From Novosphingobium clariflavum (GTDB lineage Bacteria; Pseudomonadota; Alphaproteobacteria; Sphingomonadales; Sphingomonadaceae): a stretch of 56,358 nucleotides of DNA. Both the position numbers and the translations under genes were made by a program. The stretch lies in NCBI RefSeq assembly GCF_026420865.1, contig NZ_JAPCWC010000024.1, positions 1-56,358 of the forward strand. The letters run 5' to 3'. The notes below the pieces were generated by a model, which was not told the origin of the DNA, made no database searches, and saw only the letters and a program-made list of their open reading frames with translations. This document shows positions 16,362-25,610 of this stretch, piece after piece (positions within the stretch are counted from its first letter, which is position 1; each line of letters begins with the position of its first letter).

Positions 16362-17078
16362 GTGACCGATATTCTGGTCGTCGACGACGATGCCGACATC
16401 CGCGAACTGCTCTGCACCTATCTGTGCGAGGCGGGGATGGGCGCGAAAGGCGCTGCGGATGGCGAGGAAATGTGGCGGTTGCTGGAACGCTACCGGCCCG
16501 ACCTGATCATTCTCGACCTCATGCTGCCGGGGGCGGACGGGCTGTCGCTCTGCCGGGCGCTGACGGCGCAGCACGACATTCCGATCATCATGCTCACCGC
16601 CCGCGGCGCGCTGATCGATCGGATTGTCGGGCTCGAACTTGGCGCGGACGATTATCTCGCCAAACCTTTCGATCCCCGCGAACTGCTGGCCCGGATCAAC
16701 GTCGTGCTGCGCCGGGCAGCGCGCGCGGGGGCGCAGGCACCGGCGTCCGAGCCCGAGACGATCCGGTTTGCCGGATGGCAGCTCGATACCCGCCGCAACC
16801 TGCTTCTGCAGGATGGCGGGGCTGGGCCCGTGATGATGGGCGGGTCGGACTTCCTTGCCTTGCGCACGCTGCTGCGCCACCCTTACCGGACGCTTAGCCG
16901 GGATTTTCTGGCGCGCGAGGTCTATGGGCGGGAGCGCGATCCGACCGACCGGGCGATCGACATGTGCATCAGCCGCCTTCGCCAGATCCTGGGCGACGAT
17001 GCCCGCAGCCCGTCGCTGATCCGCACCGTTCGCAATGGCGGGTATGTGTTGGCGGTGGATGTGGCGAACGGGGGCTGA
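16362..17078 (+). CDS. OmpR-family response regulator
   Basis: A 238-residue two-component regulator. The receiver domain has the acidic pocket (D8-D10), phospho-acceptor D52 in LIILDLMLPGADG, the conserved Thr in MLTAR, and Lys in DDYLAKPFDPRE. The C-terminal winged helix (about 140-232) ends VRNGGYVLAVD. The start codon is GTG 16362, chosen because MTDILVVDDD is the expected N-terminus. It is followed 13 bases later by the partner kinase. Divergence from an iron-siderophore receptor hints at a role in envelope or iron response, but targets are not shown. Confidence 0.93.
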   Translation: MTDILVVDDDADIRELLCTYLCEAGMGAKGAADGEEMWRLLERYRPDLIILDLMLPGADGLSLCRALTAQHDIPIIMLTARGALIDRIVGLELGADDYLAKPFDPRELLARINVVLRRAARAGAQAPASEPETIRFAGWQLDTRRNLLLQDGGAGPVMMGGSDFLALRTLLRHPYRTLSRDFLAREVYGRERDPTDRAIDMCISRLRQILGDDARSPSLIRTVRNGGYVLAVDVANGG

Positions 17079-17091
17079 GCGGCGCGCGCTG

Positions 17092-18504
17092 ATGCCGATT
17101 TACCGCAAAGCCAATCGCTCCGCTTCGCTGTCGGCACGGATCGCCTGTATCCTCGTCGCCGGGCTGCTGCTCGCCCAGTTGCTGACCAGCACCATCTGGT
17201 TCGAAAGCCGCCGCCGCCAGATGCAGGAGATCCCGGCGCGCGTTTTCGCCACGCGCGTGGCCGACGCCCTGCGCCTGCTGGACGCCCGCCCGCCCCAGGA
17301 CCGCGCGGAATTGATGGCGGCACTGCAGGCGCCCGGCCTTTCGCTGCGCTTCGCCTCGCAGCTGCCGGCACCGCAAGCTGGGTCGCAGGACGTGCAGCGT
17401 TCATCCGCGCTGCTTCAGCACGCGATGCGCGTGCACCTGGGCAGACCGGTGGAAGTGCGGGTCATCAGCGCGCAATTGCTGGACGACCGGGGGCGACCCG
17501 CGAACACTTGGGCGATGCTGTCCGCGCAGGAACCGGCCGCGCAGTTTCGCATCGCCGTCCGCCGCGATCCCGACGATCCCTGGCTGCTGGCCGAAGGGCA
17601 TGAGGATGAGAACGGGGCCGACCTGGACCGGGTCGGGACCATCGCCGACTATGTGGTGCGCATCTATCTCCTGCGCATCCTGATCGTCGGGGTGCTGACC
17701 TGGCTTGCCGTGCGGCTGGCGATGACGCCGCTGAAGCGCATGGCCGATGCGGCCGAGGCGCTGGGGCGCGACATTCACAGCCCGCCGCTGGAAACCTCGG
17801 GCCCACGCGAGGTGCGCCGCGCCGCCGAGGCATTCAACGCCATGCAGCACAAGGTGATCGGCCATATCGAGGAGCGCACCCGCTTTCTGGCCGCCGTGTC
17901 GCACGATTTGCGTTCCCCCATCACCCGCCTGCGGCTGCGCACCGAAATGCTGCCTGGCGAGGAGCAGAAGGCGGGTTTCCGCAAGGATCTGGCCGAAATG
18001 GAGGGGATGGTCGATGCCACGCTGTCGTTCATGAAAGGCGGCGTCGATGAGGAATTGACCGGAGATGTCGATCTCGACGCGATGCTGGGTGAAATGGTCG
18101 CGAACTTGCAGGACCATGGCGCGGCGGTGACGCTGAGCGGATCGGCAAACGGCAGGGTCGCCGGGTTTCCGAACGGGTTGCGGCGCTGTATCGGCAATCT
18201 GGTGGAGAACGCGCTGCGCTATGCCGGAGCCGCGCAGATCGTGGTTTGTGCAAGCCCCGCCCACATCGCCATCACGGTGCAGGACAGAGGCCCGGGCATA
18301 CCGGAGGAGGCGCTCGACCTGGTGTTTGAGCCGTTCTACCGGCAAGAGGATTCGCGGAACGTGGCGTCCGGCGGTGTCGGCCTGGGCCTGAGCATCGCCC
18401 GCGACATTGCCGCGGCCCATCACGGCACGCTCTGGCTGCGCAACCGGTCAGGCGGTGGGCTGGAGGCCGATCTTCGGCTTCCCCGAGCGGGCTGCCGCAC
18501 GTAA
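17092..18504 (+). CDS. Sensor histidine kinase (EnvZ-like)
   Basis: An inner-membrane kinase of 470 residues from the ATG at 17092; an upstream ATG at 17035 would overlap the regulator. TM1 is IACILVAGLLLAQLLTST, a roughly 150-residue periplasmic region follows, and TM2 is about IYLLRILIVGVLTWLAV. Then come a HAMP segment (MTPLKRMADAAEALG), the H-box AAVSHDLRSPITRLR with H271, an N-box NLVENALRYA, and G-boxes DRGPGIP and GGVGLGLSIA. The H-box with DLRSPITRLR is of the EnvZ/OmpR-partner type. It forms an operon with the response regulator upstream. The signal is unknown. Confidence 0.93.
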   Translation: MPIYRKANRSASLSARIACILVAGLLLAQLLTSTIWFESRRRQMQEIPARVFATRVADALRLLDARPPQDRAELMAALQAPGLSLRFASQLPAPQAGSQDVQRSSALLQHAMRVHLGRPVEVRVISAQLLDDRGRPANTWAMLSAQEPAAQFRIAVRRDPDDPWLLAEGHEDENGADLDRVGTIADYVVRIYLLRILIVGVLTWLAVRLAMTPLKRMADAAEALGRDIHSPPLETSGPREVRRAAEAFNAMQHKVIGHIEERTRFLAAVSHDLRSPITRLRLRTEMLPGEEQKAGFRKDLAEMEGMVDATLSFMKGGVDEELTGDVDLDAMLGEMVANLQDHGAAVTLSGSANGRVAGFPNGLRRCIGNLVENALRYAGAAQIVVCASPAHIAITVQDRGPGIPEEALDLVFEPFYRQEDSRNVASGGVGLGLSIARDIAAAHHGTLWLRNRSGGGLEADLRLPRAGCRT

Positions 18505-18609
18505 CGCCAGCTCTGGTCTTACGCGTTTTTTGCTTCGCCAGGCGCTGCCACCTGACAGCCTTGGCTTGTCGCAGGCGGGTAAAGCCCGCGCAGCGCCCGG
18601 ATCGAAGAA

Positions 18610-18633
18610 ATGGCGGCCCCGAAAGGCCGCCAT
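18610..18633. terminator. Bidirectional terminator hairpin
   Basis: ATGGCGGCC (18610-18618) and GGCCGCCAT (18625-18633) form a perfect 9-bp stem with a CCGAAA loop. On the minus strand the stem is followed by TTTCTTC, so it best terminates transcription from the kinase-distal side; it lies between convergent genes. The remainder of the 150-bp gap shows nothing else. Confidence 0.75.
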
Positions 18634-18656
18634 CCCTCACGCTTCATCCGGGTGGT

Positions 18657-21362
18657 TCAGAAACGAACCTTGGCACCCATGGTGAAATAGCGGCCGATCG
18701 TGTCGTAGTGGATCGCGCCGTAAGTGGTCAGCGGCGGATCGCGGTCGAACAGGTTGTTGACGTTGGCGAAGATCGTGAACTTGTCGATGTTCACCTGCGC
18801 GCCGAGGTCCACGTAGACCCGGGCCGAGATGTCATTGTTGGCGATGTCCAGCGCATGGTTGAACTTGCCGCCGCCGACATAGCGAACGCGGGTGTCGAGC
18901 GAGAACGTGTCGCTCGTATAGGTGACGATGCCGCTGGCGCGCCAGTGCGGGGTGCCGAAGCTGACATTGTCGCCCACGTCGCCCGCGCGGTCCACGGTGG
19001 TGGTGCCGTCGTTGATCAGGACCTTGGGAACATACGTGGCAAGGCCGCGCAGGCGCAGGTTGCCGCCGAGATTCGCGGCGATCGTGCTCAGCGGGAACTG
19101 GTAGGTGCCCTCGATGTCGATGCCCTTGGTCTTGTATTCGGCCAGGTTGATGTAGGTGGTGTAGATCGTGGTCGGCGCGCCGGAGCTGTCACGCACGATC
19201 TGGCTGCACAGCGAGGTATTGCCGTTGTCGCAGCCCGAGACGATGTCCTGTGCACCCAGCGAAGTGATCGCGTCGCGCAGCTTGATGTTGTAGTAGTCGA
19301 CCGAGAGGTTGAAGCCCGGCAGGAACGAGGGCGTGAACACCGCGCCCAGCGTCAGCGTGCTGCCGATTTCGGGCTTGAGGCCGGCATTGCCGCCGCCGTA
19401 ACGGGTGACCGAATAGGTGTTGCCATTCTCCGCCACGGTCGAGAAGCTCGTGGTGGTGGTGGTGAACAGCTCGCTGAGGCTGCCCGAGCGGATGTCGCGC
19501 GAACGCGAGACGCGCAGCAGCAGGTTGTTGAAGATGCGGTCGGTCAGGCCCAGCTTCCACGACCAGATGCCGCCGCTGGTGCTGTAGTGGCTGTAGCGCG
19601 CCGCTCCGTTGACATCGAGCTTGCTGAACGGCTGGTCGAGCAGCGGCACGGCGACTTCGCCGAAGAACTCCTGCACGTTGAACCCGCCATTGAGCGGCGA
19701 GAAGTTGAAGCGGCTGAAGCCCTTGGCGGCGGAAACCGCGTCAAGGCCGCTGGTCACCTGTTCTTCCCAGCGCGCTTCGGCGCCGACCGCGATCGAGACC
19801 GGGCCCGCCCAGGTCGAGAACGGATCGCCGCGCAAGCTGCCGCCCATCGAATCCAGCTTGGTGGTGTAGACCGCGCGGGCGGTGTTGCCGAAGACATAGT
19901 CGATGGCGGCCTGGCTGGCAGTGCCGGTGCCCAGGATGTTGAGCGGCGCGCAGTCGGTATCGGGGTCGGTCAGCGCCACGCGGCAGACGATGTTGCCGCT
20001 GGAATCCGTCACCGCGTCCAGCGCGTTGGTCAGGTTCGTGCCGGTGATCTGGTTGTGGTAGCTCTGCATGTTGCGCATTTCGCCGTGGCTGTAATAGGCG
20101 CTGTAGCGCCACTTGCCATCGGCGAAGCTGCCGTCCACGCCGATCGCGCCTTCCACGTTCTGGCGGTAGTAGTCGAAGGTGCGGTAGCCGTAGTCCTCGA
20201 ACACGCGGCCGACCTTGATGCTGGTTTCACCCGCGGCGGCAAGCTGGCTGCGGATGGTGTCCGACAGGTACGGATTGGCGGCCGAGAGCGTGTAGGTGCC
20301 GCTTTCCGCATAGAAGGGATAGCTCGCCCAGATGCGGCTGTAGCTGCCGTCTGCCCAGAACGTGGCGTCGCCCACTTCGAAGCTGGCGCGGGCGTAGGAG
20401 TTCACGCGCTGGTAGGGGTTGGTGAGCGCGTATTCGTCGTTGGTGGCAACGCCTTCGCCGCCGACCATCGTGGTGCCGCTGATCTGGCTGCCATACTGGA
20501 AGGCGCGCAGGGTGCCGTCCGCGTTGAAGGTCTGGCCCTTGAGCGTGCCCGAGGTGATCAGGCCGCCGAGGCTGGTGTTGGAGGCGTTGACGTCGCGCAC
20601 GAGGATATAGGCATGGTCGCCGCCGACCGGCGAGAACAGGTTCGAGCTGCCGACGTTCTTGCGCGAGTTGCGGTCGAGGATGCCTTCGTCGTTCTGGTAT
20701 TCGGCGCCGATCATGAAGTGGCCGCGGCCGCCCGCGAACCTGGTGCCGAAGGTACCGTCGAAGCTGTAGCGATAGCCGTCCCCGCGCGAGGAGATGCCGT
20801 TCTGCGCGCCGATGGTGAGGCCTTCGAGTTCGTCATCGAGGATGATGTTGACGACGCCGCCGATGGCGCCCGAACCCCACGCCGCCGAGGCACCGCCGGT
20901 GACGACGTCGACGCGCTTCACCAGGCCCTGGGGAATGGTGTTGAGATCGGCCGCGCCGGTGAAGCGGCGGTTGTTGAGCAGCGTCAGCGTGCGGGTGACG
21001 CCGAGGCCGCGAAGGTCCATGGCAGACGCGCTGGAGTTGGTGTTGGCGACCGTGCTGGCCGGGGTCTGGGTGGCGCGGAACTGGGGCAGGTCGTTCAGCA
21101 CCTGCGCGATGCTGGGACGGGCGCCGAGGCGCAGTTCGGTCTCGCCCACGACAGTGGTCGGCGTCGGCGCGTCGAAGCCCTTGCGGTCGATGCGCGATCC
21201 GGTGACGACGATGGCGGAGCCCGCATCGCCGGCCTCATCGGCAGGCGCCGAATTTTGAACGCTCTCCTGCGCCATGACTGGCTGGGCAAGCGCGATGGTC
21301 ACGCCGAGGACGGCGGTGCCCCCGGTCAGCAATTGGCGGAACTTGCGGCTATTATCACGCAT
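18657..21362 (-). CDS. Large TonB-dependent receptor (about 900 aa class)
   Basis: An outer-membrane receptor of 901 residues from the ATG at 21362 (AAGGGG nine bases upstream); the frame stays open further upstream but without receptor sequence. The signal peptide ends QPVMAQES. The plug has SAIVVTGSRI, MDLRGLGVTRTLTLLNNRR and VDVVTGGASAAWGSGAIGG plus VVNIILDD. These LNGRR/GGASA-type motifs mark the large sphingomonad/Caulobacter receptor class, often assigned to carbohydrate or peptide-like ligands rather than siderophores. The barrel ends NVNNLFDRDPP and finally KVRF. No Fur box is seen. It lies 73 bases downstream of an exported serine hydrolase on the same strand, so co-transcription is likely and the ligand may be that enzyme's product. 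Confidence 0.92.
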   Translation of the reverse strand: MRDNSRKFRQLLTGGTAVLGVTIALAQPVMAQESVQNSAPADEAGDAGSAIVVTGSRIDRKGFDAPTPTTVVGETELRLGARPSIAQVLNDLPQFRATQTPASTVANTNSSASAMDLRGLGVTRTLTLLNNRRFTGAADLNTIPQGLVKRVDVVTGGASAAWGSGAIGGVVNIILDDELEGLTIGAQNGISSRGDGYRYSFDGTFGTRFAGGRGHFMIGAEYQNDEGILDRNSRKNVGSSNLFSPVGGDHAYILVRDVNASNTSLGGLITSGTLKGQTFNADGTLRAFQYGSQISGTTMVGGEGVATNDEYALTNPYQRVNSYARASFEVGDATFWADGSYSRIWASYPFYAESGTYTLSAANPYLSDTIRSQLAAAGETSIKVGRVFEDYGYRTFDYYRQNVEGAIGVDGSFADGKWRYSAYYSHGEMRNMQSYHNQITGTNLTNALDAVTDSSGNIVCRVALTDPDTDCAPLNILGTGTASQAAIDYVFGNTARAVYTTKLDSMGGSLRGDPFSTWAGPVSIAVGAEARWEEQVTSGLDAVSAAKGFSRFNFSPLNGGFNVQEFFGEVAVPLLDQPFSKLDVNGAARYSHYSTSGGIWSWKLGLTDRIFNNLLLRVSRSRDIRSGSLSELFTTTTTSFSTVAENGNTYSVTRYGGGNAGLKPEIGSTLTLGAVFTPSFLPGFNLSVDYYNIKLRDAITSLGAQDIVSGCDNGNTSLCSQIVRDSSGAPTTIYTTYINLAEYKTKGIDIEGTYQFPLSTIAANLGGNLRLRGLATYVPKVLINDGTTTVDRAGDVGDNVSFGTPHWRASGIVTYTSDTFSLDTRVRYVGGGKFNHALDIANNDISARVYVDLGAQVNIDKFTIFANVNNLFDRDPPLTTYGAIHYDTIGRYFTMGAKVRF

Positions 21363-21435
21363 TTCTGTGGACCCCTTGTTGAGTTTGTCCGGCCGCCCCT
21401 GAGCGGCTGTTGTGGTGAAGAGTGGGAGGCGCGCG

Positions 21436-23067
21436 TCAGCCTTCGGCGCGGCGGAATTCGACGTCGTAGGCACGGCTTTCGCCAAAGCGCAGGCTGGTGA
21501 CCTTGCCGCTGGCATCGCGCTTGAACTTGACGGTGACGGCGGAGGACTGCGGCAGCGCGTCGCCGGTGAAGACGTCAGCGTAAGCCGCCGCCAGCGGGCG
21601 GCTGGACCAGCGCGGACCGTCGTAGACCAGCGCATCGCCCTGCTGGCGGAAGGTCAGGCAGCCGCTGGTGTCGACGCCGCAGAAGCGGCCGGTGTAGTCC
21701 TTCGGATCGAAGGCCGTGACCTGCTCGACCTTGCGGTAGGGGATGCGCTCGCCCTCGCGGTTTTCGCGGACGAGGCCGGACTTCGTAAAGGCGAAAATGT
21801 CCTCGCGCAGCGCCCAGCGGCCCGCGCTTACCGGCACCAGCACGCGGCCATCGGCGGTGAGCTGACCCTGCGCATCGGCGGCGAAGCGGACCGGGAAGCC
21901 GGTCATGCCATCGGCATAGAGACCGGTCGGCAGCGGCGCCTTGGGCGTGTAGGGCTTGGCCTTGAAGGCGGGCAGGAACACGTCGGCGACCGCGCGGCCC
22001 AGCGTCGGCGTATCGGCATTGCCGCCGTTGCACAGCAGCGAAACGGCCAGCTTCTGCCGGGGATAGCGCGCCATCCAGGCGCGGTAGCCGCCGGTCGAGC
22101 CCGAGTGGCTGACTTCCTGCTCGCCATTGTGGTCGAGGTTCACCAGCGCCAGGGCATAGGCGATGCGGGTGCCGTCGTTCAGCGTGGTGGGCTGCTGCAT
22201 GGTCTGGGTGAAGCCGGGGCCGAAGCGATCGTCGTCGAGCGCCGCCTGCCACTTCACCAGATCGCCGACCGTGGTGAGCAGGCCGCCGTTGCCATAGGCG
22301 TCCTCGATCACCTGGTCGTTGCGATAGAGGCCCTTGTCGAAGTCGTAGGCGCCGGTGCGGCCCACGACGACGTCGCCGTGATCGTCGCGCCAGCGGGTGT
22401 GGGTCATGCCCAGCGGCACGAAGATGCGGCCGTGCGTGAAGTCCGCCAGCGACTGGCCGCTCACGCGCTGGACGATGATCGCCAGCAGGTTGAAGTTGCT
22501 GTTGCTGTAGAGGTAGTGCGCGCCGGGGGCGTAGTTCAGTTGCTTCTGCCGGACCAGGATGCCGAGCATGTCCTGATTGTCCGCCGTGCGGCTGTTGCGC
22601 GGCCAGCCCTCGATCGCGGCGACCGAGCCCCAGTCGCGCAGGCCGCTGGTGTGGTGCAGCAGGTGGCGGATCGTGATCGGCGCGCCGTAGTCCGGCATTT
22701 CCGGCACGTACTTGCGGATGTCGTCATCGAGCGAGAGCTTGCCTTCGCGGGCCAGCATCAAGGTGGCGGCGGCGGTGAACTGCTTGGAATCGGAACCCGC
22801 CTCGTAGATCGACTCCAGCGTGGCCGGCACGCCGAGTTCGAGGCTGGCCATGCCGTAGACGCGCTCGGCAATGACCTGCCCGCCGCGCGAGACGGCAACC
22901 GCGCAGCCCGGCGTATCCTTATGGTTCCAGCGTGCGAAGACGGTGTCGACGGCGGCGATCTGGGCCGCAGAAGCCGGAGCAGAGGCCGGAGTGGGGGCCG
23001 CCTGGGCAAGGCTGGAAAGACCAATGGCAGTCATTACGCCGGCAATCGGCGTCAGGCTCAACTTCAT
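21436..23067 (-). CDS. Exported beta-lactamase-fold serine hydrolase
   Basis: A 543-residue periplasmic serine hydrolase of the class C beta-lactamase/penicillin-binding-protein-like family (MEROPS S12 type). The start is ATG 23067 (MKLSLTPIAG), with a cleavable signal ending LSSLAQAAP. Catalytic motif SxxK is S92-D-S-K95, the tyrosine motif is YSN in HYLYSNSNFN, and the third motif is HSG in VSHSGSTGGYRAWM. The first 370 residues make the catalytic domain; the remainder is a beta-rich C-terminal domain as in D-aminopeptidase-like members. Substrates could be D-amino-acid peptides, esters or amides; a true beta-lactamase role is not supported. The TBDR downstream and a divergent two-component system give it a sense-digest-import context. 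Confidence 0.88.
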   Translation of the reverse strand: MKLSLTPIAGVMTAIGLSSLAQAAPTPASAPASAAQIAAVDTVFARWNHKDTPGCAVAVSRGGQVIAERVYGMASLELGVPATLESIYEAGSDSKQFTAAATLMLAREGKLSLDDDIRKYVPEMPDYGAPITIRHLLHHTSGLRDWGSVAAIEGWPRNSRTADNQDMLGILVRQKQLNYAPGAHYLYSNSNFNLLAIIVQRVSGQSLADFTHGRIFVPLGMTHTRWRDDHGDVVVGRTGAYDFDKGLYRNDQVIEDAYGNGGLLTTVGDLVKWQAALDDDRFGPGFTQTMQQPTTLNDGTRIAYALALVNLDHNGEQEVSHSGSTGGYRAWMARYPRQKLAVSLLCNGGNADTPTLGRAVADVFLPAFKAKPYTPKAPLPTGLYADGMTGFPVRFAADAQGQLTADGRVLVPVSAGRWALREDIFAFTKSGLVRENREGERIPYRKVEQVTAFDPKDYTGRFCGVDTSGCLTFRQQGDALVYDGPRWSSRPLAAAYADVFTGDALPQSSAVTVKFKRDASGKVTSLRFGESRAYDVEFRRAEG

Positions 23068-23310
23068 GTCGCAAGATCCCCTTCGATCCCGCAACCCGCT
23101 GCGTCGGGCGCAGGCGGTGTTGCGTTCGAGGGGGAGAGCTAGAGCGCTCCGCTGTCACGAACCTGACATGTGCGCCCAGCGTCAAGCTTTTGTGCAATCA
23201 ATTGCAAGAACCTGACGCAAGGGCTTGGCATTTGTTATGCGTAGAGCCATGCATGGCGAAATATCACATCCTCGGGGGAGGGAGACGGGTCGCAATCTGG
23301 GGAATTTCTG

Positions 23311-23976
23311 ATGCGTTTGTTGCTGGTTGAAGACGACGAACGGCTGGCGCGCGGCGTCGCCGCCTCGCTGGAGGCGGCCGGTTTTTCGGTCGACCGCCTG
23401 GACAGCGGGGAAGACGCGCTGCAGCTGGCCGGGGCCGAGCCTTATGCCGCGATAATCCTCGACCTGGGGCTGCCCGACATCGATGGACTGGACGTGCTTT
23501 CGCGGCTCAGGGCGCGCGGCGCGCTGACCCCGGTGCTCATCCTCACCGCGCGGGACATGGTGGATGACCGCATCAACGGGCTCGACCGCGGCGCCGACGA
23601 TTACATGGCCAAGCCGTTCGACCCGCGCGAACTCGAATCGCGCATCCGCGCGCTGGTCCGCCGCAGCCAGGGCACGCCAGATCCGGTGCTGCGCATCGGC
23701 ACCCTGGTGTTCGACCGCTCGAGCCGCACCGTCTCGCTCGACGACAGCGTGATCGATCTGCGCCGCCGCGAGCTGGCGGTGCTCGAAACGCTGATGGGCC
23801 GCCCCGGCAAGGTCATTCCCAAGGAGCGTCTCTCAGCCGAAGTCTTCGCCTTCGACGATGCCGTCACCCCCAATGCCCTGGAAGTCTACGTCGGCCGCCT
23901 GCGCCGCAAGCTGCTGCCGTCCGGCCCGGCCATCCGCACCGTGCGCGGGCTCGGCTACATGATCGAGGCGGCCTGA
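23311..23976 (+). CDS. OmpR-family response regulator (QseB/TctD-like)
   Basis: A 221-residue transcriptional regulator. The receiver has E7/D8/D9, phospho-acceptor D51 in IILDLGLPDIDG, T in LILTARD and K in DDYMAKPFDPREL. The winged-helix output domain includes DLRRRELAVLETLM and ends VRGLGYMIEAA. The ATG at 23311 gives the expected short N-terminus MRLLLVEDDE. It is divergent from the serine hydrolase gene, with 243 bp between, and precedes its kinase by 16 bases. The TctD-like type often controls uptake of organic acids or similar nutrients; regulation of the neighbouring receptor-hydrolase pair is an inference from position. Confidence 0.93.
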   Translation: MRLLLVEDDERLARGVAASLEAAGFSVDRLDSGEDALQLAGAEPYAAIILDLGLPDIDGLDVLSRLRARGALTPVLILTARDMVDDRINGLDRGADDYMAKPFDPRELESRIRALVRRSQGTPDPVLRIGTLVFDRSSRTVSLDDSVIDLRRRELAVLETLMGRPGKVIPKERLSAEVFAFDDAVTPNALEVYVGRLRRKLLPSGPAIRTVRGLGYMIEAA

Positions 23977-23992
23977 ACGGGCGCAAGGGGCC

Positions 23993-25513
23993 ATGCTGCA
24001 CGTCCGTTCCCGGCAGGCGCCGCCACTGGCGCCGTCTCTGCGGCTGCGCCTGACCGGCGCGGTGATGCTGCCGCTGGCCGCCTTGGTGCTGTTCTTCGGC
24101 GTGGTGACCGTGCTGGTCACCCACAACACCGAAGCCGATACCGTGGACCGCGTGCTGATCGGCTCGGTGCGGACGCTCAGCCTTGCCTACAACAGTCCGC
24201 CCGGCGAGCGCGAAAGGCTGGTGCCTTTGGCGATCCACCTGCTCAAGCGCCGGGCCCGTCCGGTCGTGCATTACAGCGTCTACAGCGGCGGCAAGGCGAT
24301 CTCCGGCGATCCGGCGCTGCTGCCGCCGGCGGATTACAGCCCGCGCTGGGACGGCGTGACCGACAGGCATGCACCCGCGACATTCTACAACGCCTATCGC
24401 GAGCATCGGCTGGTACGCGGCTATCTTGATCCGGCGGATGCCGCAGCGGTAACGCAGGCCGCCTATCTGCGTGGTGGCATGCTCCACGGCAAACCCGTGC
24501 GCATCACCACCGAGATCCGCCGCGCGGCGGGCGAGCAGGGCCTGATCGTCATCCAGATTGCCGACTATGTCGACGATCGCGCCATCTATGTGCAGAACTT
24601 CGCGCTGCGCGTGCTGATGGTCGGCCTTGCCGCGCTGATCGTCACCGGCGTGCTGTTCTGGTGGGCGATCCGCTGGGGCCTGCGCCCGCTGCTGGACATG
24701 ACCCGGCAGGTCGAGCAGGCCCGCCATGACGCCTCGCCCGCGTTCCGCCTGCAGGCGCCGGAAACCGCGCCGGTGGAGATGCGGCCTTTCGTGGCGGCCT
24801 TCAACGGGCTGATGGCGCGGCTCGACAAGGCGGCGGATTCGCTCAGGCAGTTCACCTCGAACGCCTCGCACCAGATGCGCACGCCGCTGGCGGTGGCGCG
24901 CGTGCAGCTCGACGTGCTGGATCGCTACGGCCCGGAATCGCCGCAAGGGCAGGCCGCGCTTCAGGATATTCCGCATTCCATCGATTCGCTGGAGCAATTG
25001 CTGCGCCAGCTGATTTCGCTGGCCCGCAGCGAGGATCAGGAAGGCACGCTGCTGCAGCCCTTCGACCTCTCGGACGTCGCCGCTTCCGTCACCGCGGACC
25101 GCGCCGCGCAGGCGCCTGCGCATATCGACATCAGTTACGAAAACGAGAGCGAGGGCACGGTAACGGCCATGGGCGAGCCCCGCCTTGCCGCCGAGCTGAT
25201 CGGCAATCTGCTGGACAATGCGATCCGCTACAACCGGCCCGGCGGCGCGGTCGCGGTCCATCTTGGCCGGCGCGGCGGCCATGCCTTCGTCGAGATCGAC
25301 GACACCGGCCCCGGCATCCCGGCGGCAGAGCGCGAACGGGTGTGGGAGCGCTTCTACCGGGTGCGGGGGCAAAGCCAGGCTTTCGGCACCGGGCTTGGCC
25401 TGCCGATTGCCCGCGCGCTGGCCGACCGGCTCGGTGCGCGGGTCACGCTGGCGGACGGACGCACCGGGCAGGGACTGTGCGCCATCGTGGAGTTCCGCGC
25501 CGAAGCGGCATGA
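23993..25513 (+). CDS. Sensor histidine kinase (TctE-like)
   Basis: A 506-residue membrane kinase. TM1 is about GAVMLPLAALVLFFGVVTV; a periplasmic sensor region of about 170 residues resembles the 2CSK_N domain of TctE-type kinases. TM2 is about LMVGLAALIVTGVLFWWAI, then a HAMP-like linker. The H-box is NASHQMRTPLAVAR with H293 (HQMRTPL is the TctE/QseC-type form). The N-box is NLLDNAIRYN and the G-boxes are DDTGPGIP and GTGLGLPIA. It forms an operon with the regulator at 23311. A metallophosphatase gene of the CapA type follows 97 bases downstream. Confidence 0.93.
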   Translation: MLHVRSRQAPPLAPSLRLRLTGAVMLPLAALVLFFGVVTVLVTHNTEADTVDRVLIGSVRTLSLAYNSPPGERERLVPLAIHLLKRRARPVVHYSVYSGGKAISGDPALLPPADYSPRWDGVTDRHAPATFYNAYREHRLVRGYLDPADAAAVTQAAYLRGGMLHGKPVRITTEIRRAAGEQGLIVIQIADYVDDRAIYVQNFALRVLMVGLAALIVTGVLFWWAIRWGLRPLLDMTRQVEQARHDASPAFRLQAPETAPVEMRPFVAAFNGLMARLDKAADSLRQFTSNASHQMRTPLAVARVQLDVLDRYGPESPQGQAALQDIPHSIDSLEQLLRQLISLARSEDQEGTLLQPFDLSDVAASVTADRAAQAPAHIDISYENESEGTVTAMGEPRLAAELIGNLLDNAIRYNRPGGAVAVHLGRRGGHAFVEIDDTGPGIPAAERERVWERFYRVRGQSQAFGTGLGLPIARALADRLGARVTLADGRTGQGLCAIVEFRAEAA

Positions 25514-25610
25514 ATTGCATGGACCGGCAAGGGCGCGACAGGTTCCTGTCAGCCGCCGTCGATACCCCCTGGGCCAGCCATTATCGGGCCAGCCCAAGGG
25601 GACATCCGTC

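Noticed and set aside
18561..21500. 979-codon open frame antisense to the large TBDR
   Set aside because: Low-complexity composition and no recognisable motifs; the minus-strand receptor is unambiguous.
18657..23067. Lasso-peptide or other RiPP cluster with TBDR and hydrolase
   Set aside because: No maturase, transporter or precursor gene is present, and the hydrolase is of the SxxK beta-lactamase fold rather than the prolyl-oligopeptidase-type lasso isopeptidase.
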